A stretch of 64,000 bases of DNA from Gamarada debralockiae (taxonomy: Eukaryota; Ascomycota; Leotiomycetes; Helotiales; Hyphodiscaceae), in assembly GCA_002803225.1 (NCBI GenBank), contig NXFV01001128.1, forward strand, positions 1 through 64,000. The letters are read 5' to 3'. Positions 1 to 9,925 of this stretch are shown piece by piece; position 1 is the stretch's first letter, and every line of letters begins with the position of its first letter. The notes under the pieces were generated by a model. The model ran no database searches. It saw nothing but the letters and a program-made list of their open reading frames with translations, and had not been told where the DNA came from. The translations under genes and the position numbers were made by a program.

Positions 1-247
1 GTGACTCAGCAGGCAGCACTATCTGCCTAGAACCAGAGTCACCTGATTACTCATTCCAACACCACTGTTATACAGACATTCGAAGTGAAGGGTAATCTGG
101 CATTTTGCATATTTCAAGTCATCGGTGATGACTGAACAATTCTCGGTATGTCCAACAAGTCAATTACGAAGACAAAGTTCTTTCATCGCCGCCATCGATC
201 CATCGTCGCCACTTCAGTTGATCGGCCTCCAACATCCATTCCGTTGC

Positions 248-712
248 CTATAACTTCTCAAGCCTTTCGGTCTCCCAGTGCACCTTCTCAAGTCTCTCAG
301 CGATAGTGATGTTTGTGTTTGAAGTCTCGTATGCCCACGTCTGCAACTGATGTTTGTCTCGGTAGGTCGTATTTGTAGTAGTCTTGAAGTCGATCCCCTG
401 ATCCGACTGGGCGTACGACTGAGTATTACTGTCGGCGTACGCGTTAAAGCTTAGGTCAATGATGGTACGACCATCGACTTTGGGGTTGTCATAGGGGTCT
501 TCTCCTCCTTCATGAACGGCGCACTCAATCTGCGGTGCGCCGACGTGCTGAGAATTGGCAGTATTATGTTTGGACGGTGTGGGCTCTGAAACCGAAGCAC
601 TGTGTTGAAAGTATGGGTTAACGTTTGAACGCACGACGAGAGAAGGTTGATGGAAGTACTACCGCTTCTTGTTCCCTTGCTTGGATGAGCGAGTGTTCCT
701 CTTATCGGGCAT
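248..712 (-). CDS. Small hypothetical protein, two exons (predicted 133 aa)
   Basis: I do not recognise the family. The model joins exon 1 (712-663, starting MPDKRNTRSSKQGNKKR) to exon 2 (599-248) across a 63-nt intron that starts GTAGTA and ends in GTTAAC (branch site) followed by CACAG. The frame is kept (50 + 352 nt = 134 codons with stop). The product is hydrophilic with a basic N-terminus, an acidic centre and a charged C-terminus rich in E, K and L (ERLEKVHWETERLEKL). It has no signal peptide or membrane segment. The splice signals and the continuous hydrophilic frame argue for a real gene. Its isolation in a gene-poor, repeat-bearing region argues for caution: it could be the remnant of a larger gene. 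Confidence 0.4.
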
Positions 713-1491
713 GGAGGAGATTGGCGGAAAGTCTCTTGGTGGGGCAATGTACTGTGGAAATGAAGGGAGACTTATTCAAAAGAGATATGAGTAACTTTCC
801 GATGCAAAGGAGTCACTGAATTCTCCCAGTATGATACGTTTTATCTGCGAGTGGGACGGTCATATAGACGATTTTTTTTCCCAGCCATGTGTCTTCTGGC
901 ATAGGGAGCAAATTGTGCCTCTGGGAGTTTTTTTCATATAAAAATTGGGGGCCAGGCTAACCAAAGAAAGTAGCTGATTGAAGACCACACGAGGTCCATT
1001 CGAAGCCACCAGTACACTATCTGTCGAATTGGATAATAGCGTATTCGTCTTGTGCCATGGCAGAGCATGCCTTTGCTGTCCAAAGAGCATGTTCGATGAT
1101 TTTGCAGCGCAAGAACCAATAAGAATGCAGCTGATCGGTTCGCCAAAATGCGACCCAAAGCTCCCATTCAGTCGCCTAAAATCCCGAGATACTCGTTTGA
1201 GGTTAAAAGATTTTACGTGGGGAGCCATTTACTTTCGTCGGTGTTATACGTGCACGGTCCCCCTATATCCCGCTGCAAGTCATGGCATTGGCCTGCTGTG
1301 TCAATTATGGCTATCGTAACTCTTGGGCTTGCGGTGAGTGGCTTAAGAATGAGTGATCCTTTGGCTGAATTATGGCAGCAACTAAGGCCTGTGGCACATA
1401 GAGTACAAATAATTGTTCAAATGCTGTCAATGCAGCGAAAGCAGACAGGCTGTACCACGATTAGGTAATCTTCATATATCCCAGCCTCTCA

Positions 1492-1580
1492 AACCAACTA
1501 CCACGTGGTGCCCCTGTCACCATGCAAATGCCTGCCCCAACCAACTACCACGTGGTACCCCTGTCACCATGCAAATGCCC
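1492..1580. repeat. 47-bp tandem duplication
   Basis: Two adjacent copies with a 47-bp period begin at 1492 and 1539 (the second slightly short). Both contain CCAACTACCACGTGGT and CCCCTGTCACCATGCAAATG. Within the shared core they differ at one base (G or A after CACGTGGT). Each contains a CACGTG palindrome. The near identity points to a recent local duplication. Confidence 0.8.
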
Positions 1581-1695
1581 CAAACCTACACCGTTACTGA
1601 AACTGCTCGAGATTTAGGTTATGGGTCTTCATCCCTGCGGCCTTCTCCATCACAGGCAGCACAACCCCTGCGCCTGGTGCACATATGAGGAATGC

Positions 1696-1919
1696 ATACC
1701 GTATTAATTGCTTTATAAGACCATATCCACTTATAAGCACACTTATGCTTTAAAAATCAATAAAAATCAAAAATATTATTTCGTAAAATATTGTGAACTA
1801 GAAATTTCTTCGTTTAATCATAACTTTTATTCAAATATTTTTGAAAATTTCGCGTGATTTTTAAGGAGGTTGTGTACCAGGTTGATACATGGGCTCTTGT
1901 AAAGCAATTAATACGGTAT
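1696..1919. mobile_element. MITE-like element with 20-bp perfect terminal inverted repeats
   Basis: The 20 bases at 1696-1715 (ATACCGTATTAATTGCTTTA) are the exact reverse complement of those at 1900-1919. Similarity continues inward imperfectly for about 15 more bases (ATAAGA-CC-AT against ACAAGAGCCCAT). The 184-bp interior is very AT-rich and has no ORF. If the TA at each outer edge is a target-site duplication, the ends fit a Tc1/mariner or pogo (Fot1-type) non-autonomous element; that assignment is inference. The AT-rich interior fits RIP decay. Confidence 0.5.
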
Positions 1920-2435
1920 TTAAAGAAACTTTTGCCCCGGCTTTAGGATCACCCAGACTTCCCGCTGCAAGTCATAGAATTGGATTAGTTAGTGAGTTTG
2001 TCCGCTACGCGGTCCCCGACAGCCCTGCAGTCGACGACGCAGTCTCCCCAATCCGCCTAAAATCCAGTCTTATCTCGGCGCTGCATCTGTCCTGGCCATT
2101 ATGTCTGGCCTCTTGCGAAGCAGCCTAATTTTTTTGACAAGGCTGAGAGCCTCTGTCCAGTCACTAAGCCGTCATCTTGAATTTTTCTTAAAAACCAAGC
2201 CCCCAAGCAGTCATCAAGCACAGTACGAAGGTACTTGATTATCCAGACACATCTTGAGCGGTATGAGACACAAGGTCCATCCCGTATTTTTTATTATTGT
2301 TTGGCTGAGTTCGCGGAACTTTGCAAGCGGAGAGTAAACTGACTGGGACAGCTGACTTTAAACCCAAAGAGATGATGTTCATTTATTATGTGCTGGCAAG
2401 GCCGCCTCAACCTTTTGAATAAAACGTTTGCCTCG

Positions 2436-2490
2436 CTGCAATCTGCATCACAACACTGCAATCTGCATCACAACAACGCAATCTGTATCA
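2436..2490. repeat. 20-bp tandem repeat, about 2.8 copies
   Basis: The unit CTGCAATCTGCATCACAACA occurs perfectly at 2436-2455 and 2456-2475. A degenerate third copy at 2476-2490 (CGCAATCTGTATCA) carries a C-to-T change. It is a short minisatellite with no gene around it. Confidence 0.8.
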
Positions 2491-3199
2491 GGGGTACAAC
2501 GCAACCCATAGAATTTTAAGTGGCCCGAGCGTCTCGCCTACCTTTTTCGCGCGCGACAGTTGACTTATTTAATTAAATTATAAGCTTTAAGAATTATAAA
2601 TATAGAAAAATATAGATTCTATTAATATAAAGTATAATCTTTGGTATACCTCCTCTTGATTTAAGTTTTTTAAAGGTTGTGGCATTGTAACGTTATATTA
2701 TAAAATGTGATTCTATTCGACGGCTTCTACAGTCAAGTTTAGTAGGGGTACTTTTGGTTTGTTGAGTGTAGTTGTCGGCCCACTGTCGTGGTTCACTACC
2801 TAATCCAATAGGGTAAATTTCTATAAATTTGCGAGCGGCACGTAGCGAATACGAAAATGAACAGCAGCGCACAGTAAAAGGAGGAGTTTTGACGGTGTTC
2901 CGGGGAGGGCGGGTCGGTGGAGTTACCCCCTCAAACTAGTAGGAGTGCGGGTTAGGCTCCGCCATCCTGCAATAACATGTTTAACTATAGATATTAATAA
3001 GGTTCCACTATTTGCCGTACCGGTTCAGATTTATATCCAATGTAACTTTGCTTCTGGTGGACAAACACAAGATGCTTCATATATTTGCTCGTCCTATTCT
3101 CAGGGTATCCTTATCAACAAGCGTAAGAGCCGCTGCTTAGCTACTTAGCTGCTTAGCATCGCGCCGAAGATCGACTAAAATCTACAACAACATTCGAGA

Positions 3200-3364
3200 A
3201 TGGCTGGCCTCATGCCTGATTGCTCTTCGGACCCGGCTCAGGAAGCGGGCAATCCTTCGGATAAGGAATACCAAGGTTACTACATGTCATCGTTGTCGCA
3301 AGCAAAAGGTTCGCTAAGCCCTGTCAATTCCCGGATGCCATGTCTTGAATGTGCATGCATCTGA
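3200..3364 (+). CDS. Possible 54-codon ORF, unknown
   Basis: A 54-codon open frame starts with MAGLMPDCSSDPAQEAG and ends in a cysteine-containing tail (PCLECACI). The composition is protein-like (D, E, S, G rich) and the start context is acceptable (gagaATGg). I see no family match and no intron that extends it. It could be the first exon of a decayed gene or chance. Confidence 0.15.
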   Translation: MAGLMPDCSSDPAQEAGNPSDKEYQGYYMSSLSQAKGSLSPVNSRMPCLECACI

Positions 3365-5381
3365 AGCCTGGCCTCCAAACACTGTCAAAAGAACGCCATA
3401 CAAACCGAAAAGCTATGGCCAATCTCGTGCTACCATTCCATCAGGAATCCGGCGCATGAAAATTTTGAGTCCGGCTAGTCAGGATGCACAACTCTCTCAG
3501 GAGGTACATACGTCGTAAATGCATGTTTACCACTACTACTAACCCGCAAATCGTAATCACATATTTAGTCTCGGATGCGGCGCATTCTTGCTTACACCCG
3601 CATTACGGTGACCGATCTAACCCAACTTTACCAACACGACGTGTGCAGAAGTGCGGCATTTGAATTATGAAAGTATTTATACGAATGATGCTTGGGGTCA
3701 GACGTCACCGCAAACCCAGAGGATTGAAAGCCCGCGCCGTTCGCTCCAATGACACACCAAATTCTAGAAGCTAGGATTCCCCGCAGTTAGTACCAGCGAA
3801 ACATTAAGTTAGTTTTGGCGTATTCCGAATGCCGACTTGGCTCCTTTGCAATCTTCGTCCATACTATGTTGTTCAGATAGACTTCAAGTAACCTCTCAGG
3901 GAGCGACAGACATGCCTCATATGAAAAGGCGCTGAATTGATCCTCAGCTAGGTCATAATGGTTGCCCTCGACTGTAAACACTCTTCGAGAGTGCAGTCGT
4001 ATGTTATGACTCGATGTATGGCCCGTGGGATGAAAGTTATCTCACTCAAATGTTGGGTACGCTAGAAAACTGTCAACTTCTAGCCTTCAGCCTTGTGTCA
4101 TTGTGTCACTGTGGGGAACCCCGCAGTCACAGGAACATTTCTTTGGCACCGCGGGGTATACTCTCTTTGGTAAGGACCTGGAAGCGGCAAGTTTCTAGAA
4201 GTCATCCAGGGCATCCAAGTCGTCTAATAGCTCTCAAGAGATTGGGTTATGATGAAATTAAAGCAGTCAGGCTGAGAGGGGTCTGTACGACTAGCAACAC
4301 AAAAGGCAAGTCAAGTCCCCTCTGTCCTTGCAAGCACTAGTTCCCTCTTTCTGAAATTCTTTCATATCTCCCAGACGTCTGCTAAAAAAATAAAATTATG
4401 GCACAACCCTCTACTCCCGCTCATCAGCTCCCTACATTTCCTCGAGCTCCCATGTCTCACCCCAAGCTTTCAACATTCGGCTTCTACAAAACCAGGCACA
4501 CCAACTTCAACATCGCCCTCTCCTCGAAAGATCCATACCACCTCTACAACGCCTGTACCTACAACAGCTTCCGCAGCAAACCGACATTACGCTCTATCCA
4601 GGGCACAGCAAAGCTCTCCCGCCATCGCATCAACACAATTCCAATGCTGTGCCGGCACGCCACATATCGGATGGGAAAAATAGACTCGATTGCAGAGTAA
4701 AAGTAGGGTGCGAAAGGGGACGTAGAAAAGGGGCTAAGCTAGGCCCAAATCGGGAGGCTAAAATAGGCCAATATTTCATCTGACACCACACATCACTCGG
4801 CTCAACGCATTGTGGTGCCGCCCCTGAGAGAAGTTACAACGAGAAGGCTTCTTTCATCTCATTCACTACTTCTCTATATACCTACCCACAACCGACACAC
4901 GAGAACGATTCGAGTGGAAAAGCAGCAGCGGCCCGGAAGTTCGAATGTTAGGCAACTCGACCGGAATGAAATTCATAAGTTAGAACCGGGGAAGTGGTCG
5001 CGTGTATACGAGAGTGAGCATGATTATGAAGAAGACAGGGAAGATGTGCTTTTTGATGAGTGAGAAGAATGAGATGGATTTGGGGCTTGAGTTTCAGCTT
5101 ATGGCTGTTATGAGTGTGTTGTCGATTTTAGAGGTTGAGAGGAGGGGGAAGATGACCAGAACGACGGGTACTGGAGCTTTTATTGTTGCTTGCTGTTAGG
5201 ATGCTGGTTCGACTGCGCATGTCGAATAGAGGTGTTGGTAAAGTCAGGGGTCAGTCAGGTGATAGTTTTTTGAATGTCTTGTACCTTACCATGCCACTTA
5301 AGGGCAAATGGTTGCGCAATGAAATCATGAATATTACACCCATAAACTGCTTCTCCTTTGTTCTATTCCATGAACATTTGT

Positions 5382-6313
5382 TTATGCACCAGCGTGCAGA
5401 ATATATCCTCCATCAACTGCGATTGTTTGACCGTTCAAGTACTGATTTGTAGCCGCAAACAGCACTGCTCCAGCTATGTCCTGATCCCTTCCTGGACGTT
5501 TCGCGGGGATCTTAGCGTACTTGTCCTTGTCAATGTGACTCTTCTGATCTTCACCACTGCCTCCTGTAGTCATTTCACTTGGGAAGACTCCCGGTGCGAT
5601 GCTGTTGATTCTGATCTTCAGCCCATTTTCTACGACTTCTGAAGCCAGCATTTTGGTGAGGTGGATTGCTGCAGCTTTGCTGGCATTGTACCCGAAGTGG
5701 TGTTGCGAAGATTGAACGATGCCGGAGATTGAAGAGATGTTGATGACTGTTCCGGAATAGCCGTGCTGATGCTCAGATGCCTTCTGGAGCATGGGAAGGA
5801 AAGCCATGGTCATGAAGAAAAGCTGAGGAACATTGGTGCGGTAGGTATTGCACCAGTCGTCGAAAGTGGAGCTGTCGTCATCGAAGAGGTTCTTCTTCAT
5901 CTCCTCGGCGGTCTTGGCTTCGGTCTGCTGAGTATTGCCTTCTATGCCGGCGTTGTTGATGAGGATGCAGAGACATTTCTCTCGGGATTCAATCTCTTTG
6001 AATAATTTGGCGATCTCACTCTTCGAAGTGATGTCTGCCGTGATTGGAATGATTTCTCCTGCGATGCCTTGGCCATGGGTCTTGACAACGGTCTCAAGTT
6101 TCTCTTCGGTCCGCCCGACGATGTAGACTCTGGCACCATTGACTGCAAGAGCTTGTGTCGCCATCAATCCAATCCCACTACCCCCACCTGTGATAAGAGC
6201 GACCTTATATCATCAGAAAATGCTTACCATCAGAACTTAATACTTATACTTACTTTGCCCTTGACATTGAATACTTCACTGAGCAGGAAATTGTTGTTTG
6301 TTGATGACGACAT
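5382..6313 (-). CDS. Short-chain dehydrogenase/reductase (SDR), 293 aa
   Basis: NAD(P)(H)-dependent oxidoreductase of the classical SDR superfamily, substrate unknown. Exon 1 is 6313-6254 and exon 2 is 6203-5382. The 50-nt intron (GTAAGT...TATAAG) interrupts exactly before the Rossmann motif. The splice gives FNVKGK-VALITGGGSGIG, the nucleotide-binding glycine motif near residues 21-28. The NNAG motif, the SSISG strand with the catalytic Ser and the catalytic YNASK follow in the normal order. The C-terminus ends NGQTIAVDGGYILHAGA, as in many fungal SDRs. No peroxisomal or secretion signal is evident. The start MSSSTNNNF was chosen for length; an upstream in-frame Met (MHDFSSSKTP) is possible. 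It is the only convincing intact enzyme gene in the first 13 kb. Confidence 0.9.
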
Positions 6314-7610
6314 GTTCGTTGCTGATGTCGAGAATTGCTTCAGGAATTGTTGACAACGATTGATGGGTGTTTTAGATGAAGAAAAATCGTGCATAAATTG
6401 CCTTCTTCCGCAATCCAGAGGGCCCAACTTGGCAATGAGGTCAAGATATTGTGACGTCACGTATTTCAAGTGCTTCTTGGGAAGCTGACAACGGAACAGA
6501 AAAGACATCATTCAATTATGAAGAGGAAACGAAGCGTATTGGCGAGTTCTTCCTTTTCTAGGATGGCGGATGATGCGGAGGATCGTAAAACGTCACCACT
6601 TGTCTGATGACGTTGGTCAAGAGAGACGAGGCTGAGGCGTCAACCTTGTATTTTCCAATGAAGTCTCAGCGTATCAGGTGCAATTTATTGAGAGAATTTC
6701 CATCTCTCCTGATAATACAAAATAGGCCTAGACTTTGATGGAGGGAGGGGAAAGTCTCAACCCTTTCTTGCTCCTGAAAAAGGGGACTCGGGCGGTCACG
6801 TGCAGGTCCAAAGTGGGGCAAAATGCAATCTCCGGACGAACATCTTTCGCCCCAAGATCGAACAATATCTCTTTGCATTGAAGTGCTCTTTCGGTATTTG
6901 GAGCAGATTGATTGGCTACTTTATCCTTCCCGTTCTGGAGTATACCATCAATTACTCTTCCCTGCCTCAACCTCACCTAGTTGGGAATTCCTATTCGGAT
7001 TCAAGAAAGTTCGGGAGGCAGGAGCTGGGGTGCATTCAAGTTCTCAACCTCACGGATTTGGTAAAACTCCTGGCATGTTAAACCCAAACAGCCGTAGCAG
7101 TGACGGTATATCGCTTGGAATATTGGGATGCCTCGGTCTGGTAATACTGAATGAGGTGGTCCACTCGGTGACCCTCCCTGTCCGTCTCTCCGAATATCCC
7201 ACAGCTTCTTTGCAGCTTTCTTGATTGTTTCCAGGTTGGATGGTTCCTTTGTACCTTTTTGATCTGTTTCATTATGAGTCAAATATCCATGTGAGACTTC
7301 ATAGTCGGACTCACCAGCTGTAGCTAAGCCTCAATGATGGAGGTTCATCTGCCATGGATGGCGATATGAGATCCTACAACGAATTTTGCGCTACGAGTAA
7401 CATTCTGCACGCGTGGGCTTCTCTAGAAGTTTCTTAATCTATCCAATAACGACATAGTGATTGTTTGTAATGGATGTTGTGCTTCCGATTCGTTTGGTTT
7501 GCTGTCTTCTGCTTTGCTGGAAAGTATGATGTCGAGTCTGAGAGGATATTATGTTTCGGTCCGGTCTTGACAAAAAAAAATAGTAAAAATAAAAATAAAG
7601 TAAAGTAAAA
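6314..7610. other. Intergenic region, no convincing gene
   Basis: Upstream of the SDR gene. Minus-strand frames at 6728-6976 and 7001-7282 read as somewhat protein-like but lack recognisable motifs and a clean splice partner, so I do not call them genes. An A-rich stretch (7570-7610) leads into the retrotransposon tail fragment. Confidence 0.5.
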
Positions 7611-7730
7611 CGGATTAAATTTTTCCCCTAGTGTAAACTAGTTTTCCTTAGCATTAGACTTATGGGCTTCACACACGGCTTAGCTGAAATGGGGTAAGAA
7701 TATAATAATAATAATAATAATAAAATAAAA
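7611..7730 (+). mobile_element. 3' end fragment of a non-LTR retrotransposon (plus orientation)
   Basis: A 3'-terminal segment reads GGGGTAAGAATATAATAATAA and ends in a (TAA)n tail at 7701-7723. The same sequence, differing mainly by C/T changes, occurs in reverse orientation at about 8925-9008, where it is attached to reverse-transcriptase coding sequence. This copy therefore looks like a severely 5'-truncated insertion of the same LINE family. Confidence 0.65.
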
Positions 7731-7899
7731 GTTTGAGAATAACGAATTTTTATTGCAGAAAGGGCCAAACGTTTCTTAATGCATCAAGTTCATCCAACCG
7801 CGTAAAACAGAACTGGAATCCATAGACCACCAGCCTACCGCCTTATAGCAGTCTATATCACAATAATTCTCCTGTACAGGGCGTCCAATTGCGCCATAA

Positions 7900-8295
7900 T
7901 TAAGAGCAATTCATGAACGCCATCCTCCAACTCCATACTTCAAACTGTATGAATGATGCACACACCCGCGACTGTCGTTCTTCTATAATCTCTCGACTTC
8001 TCCAAGATACGAGTGAGTAAGCGGAGCACTGCAGGAAGGAAACTGTAAGAAAAGCTGTAGTAATAACAGTAGATGCACCTATTAATGTTATCACAAAGAT
8101 TGCGAACTCCATGCGTGGCTGAAGGGTCGATATCGAGAAGTTTGAAAACATGAAATTGTGTGAGTGAATGAATGATTGGTGACGAAGATGAAAAGGCACA
8201 CTTACGAAGTGTGGAGAGAGTCTCTTGAATGAAAGGAATATGGAGTCAGAATTGTTCTCTATGGGCATGTGAATGGCTCCTTTTATCAATGGCAA
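7900..8295 (-). CDS. Weak candidate: small membrane protein
   Basis: An open frame of 131 codons contains one hydrophobic segment (FAIFVITLIGASTVITTAFL). An internal GTAAGTGTG...CTTCAG stretch could be a roughly 90-nt, frame-preserving intron, giving a shorter product. I recognise no family. It lies between two retrotransposon fragments in a gene-poor region, so it may be spurious. Confidence 0.2.
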   Translation of the reverse strand: MPLIKGAIHMPIENNSDSIFLSFKRLSPHFVSVPFHLRHQSFIHSHNFMFSNFSISTLQPRMEFAIFVITLIGASTVITTAFLTVSFLQCSAYSLVSWRSREIIEERQSRVCASFIQFEVWSWRMAFMNCS

Positions 8296-8910
8296 TGTGG
8301 AGAAGTGAGGACGGAGAACGGTGTGATGTTCATTTCGAGATGGGCCCCTGCCCTTCTAACGTATGCCCTGTGTCCTCAACGTCTTTTATCTGATTTATTC
8401 GCTACATCCTGCTTAGAAAACGTATACCATCTCCAGAAATCATCACCACTAAACCTTATAGCCTGGTTAAATAACTCAATCTTACAGTTACAGCGCACAC
8501 ATGTCAAGGACCCTAACCACATTTCTGCTTTTCTTTCAGTTCTTGTTGTCCTTCTCTTCTCTTGACCTTTATCCTCCAGCGCAAGAAGAGTTTCACGAAA
8601 CTTTTTGACTGGAAATTCAGTAATACGCGACCAGGCCCAAACTCTATTGTTTACTCATATCATAATATAATCTCGATCCCCGTTCCTAGCTTTCGGACTC
8701 GTTGGAAAACTTTATTTTGTTTGAGTAATGTCGACATATATGAGTAAAATGGCATTTCTCAACAGTCTCGTCCGAGTTAATATTTTCAAGCCATTTAAAA
8801 ACATCGAAATTCCCTGGTGGCAATACGTGTTTTTTGTGGGAGGAGAGGTTTTAGAGGAATTCGTAAGTCTTGCGAATATAGTAATAGCAGAATTTCGGCA
8901 GACTTTTGAA

Positions 8911-8926
8911 TGGCTCGGAATATTAT
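8911..8926. repeat. Target-site duplication, left copy (right copy 9910-9925)
   Basis: The 16 bases TGGCTCGGAATATTAT occur here and again at 9910-9925, exactly bracketing the retrotransposon fragment. The last six bases overlap the ATT-rich tail, so the true duplication is 10-16 bp. Such direct repeats are what target-primed reverse transcription leaves. Confidence 0.65.
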
Positions 8927-9909
8927 TATTATTATATTCTTACCCCATTTCGGCTAAGCCATGTGGGAAGCCTATAAGTCTAGTGCTAAAGGAAACTACT
9001 TAATCCGTCCGTTTCGCCTCCTACAAGCTTTCGTGCCGCCTGTGATAACCAAGTGGGTTCTGTGACCAAGTGCTGCCTAGCTATAGAGGGTATCTGCTAG
9101 AGCGAATTACCCATTTAGCCGTCTCCTTTGCAAGAGACACATTGTTAAGGAGCTGTTGAATTGATAGTGGCCTCCTTTCAAGGAGCCTCCGAAGCTCCTG
9201 CCTCTGCACTTCGAAGAGGTGGCAGTATAGCAGGAAGTGAGGGTCCGTTTCAGGTCCGTATCCACACCGACTCACATCCGAGACGCCAGGCACACGTAAT
9301 CGGCTAAGCGTCGCATTAGTTCCAAAGACCTCTATACGTAGCTGGATGAGTATAGTACTCTCTGCTTTGCAAAGGTCTTGGTGGCGTTAAAGGGCCTTTG
9401 GGTTTAGCTTAGTAGCGGGTCCTTCGTACCGCGGGGGAGCCTTCAAACTTAGGCCGGCAAGCCATTCTCTCCACATGCTTCTGTCCTTGTCTTTGATCTT
9501 CTTTTCATGCCTTACCTCTGGCAAGTCTTTAGTTCGTCTCCTCTACTATTCTGTCCAGGTATCGAGAGTAGCTATGGGCGTAGGCTTCCGATTTAGGGCC
9601 GGTTGCGCTTTCGAAGCCTTGTCGTAATCTTTTGGTAGGTACGTCGGATAGTAGCCGTAGCAGGCAAGGAGCGAGTTTGCTCCCTGTGGTTGGCTCTGAT
9701 ATTGTCAAGGTATAGGTTAAGAGGCGGCACTAGGTACTCGGTTTCCGTCCGTGTTATCTGTGTTACCTTATATGTCCCGGCTACCTTCCGAATCGCCTCG
9801 TTCTAGACTGTTTCTAGTTTCCGAACTGGACCTTTTGCTTTCCCTGTTTCACTGTGCCTATGCCATATTGGTGCTCCATATGTGAGTCCTGATCGTATGA
9901 CTGAACAGT
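8921..9909 (-). mobile_element. 5'-truncated non-LTR retrotransposon (LINE, Tad-like), RIP-damaged
   Basis: A roughly 990-bp insertion on the minus strand. It runs from the end of the reverse transcriptase (about 9909) to an AT-rich trinucleotide tail (8921-8937). A 10-16 bp direct repeat flanks it on both sides. The 3' untranslated part (8938-9080) matches the fragment at 7611-7730. The clean truncation point coincides with the right-hand target-site copy, so this is a typical 5'-truncated LINE insertion. The Tad-clade assignment rests on protein resemblance only. Confidence 0.75.
9081..9909 (-). pseudogene. Reverse transcriptase C-terminal region, broken
   Basis: Read on the minus strand, the sequence gives RSGLTYGAPIWH, then KLETV-stop-NEAIRKVAGTYKVTQ, then PLNLYLDNIRANHREQTRS, and finally LRVPGVSDVSRCGYG with GPETDPHFLLYC. 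This is the characteristic C-terminal part of fungal LINE polyproteins, ending in a CCHC-like cysteine/histidine block. At least one stop is a TAG where CAG (Gln) is expected, a CpA-to-TpA change as made by RIP. Further stops lie in the middle third (about 9590-9610). The element cannot encode a working enzyme. Confidence 0.8.
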
Positions 9910-9925
9910 TGGCTCGGAATATTAT

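Larger units (their letters stand above)
713..5381. other. Gene-poor, partly AT-rich region
   Basis: About 4.7 kb without a convincing gene. AT-rich blocks (about 1720-1880 and 2560-2700) alternate with normal-composition DNA. It holds a 47-bp tandem duplication (1492), a MITE-like inverted repeat (1696-1919), a 20-bp tandem repeat (2436) and a possible 54-codon ORF (3200). Open frames at 4812-5063 and 5002-5199 overlap each other and match no family I know. The pattern fits a decayed, transposon-derived compartment. Confidence 0.6.

Noticed and set aside
4106..4131. Imperfect hairpin (GTCACTGTGGGG-AA-CCCCGCAGTCAC)
   Set aside because: 10 of 12 pairs match but it has no T-run, no partner gene and no second copy in the window; it is probably a relic of transposon ends.
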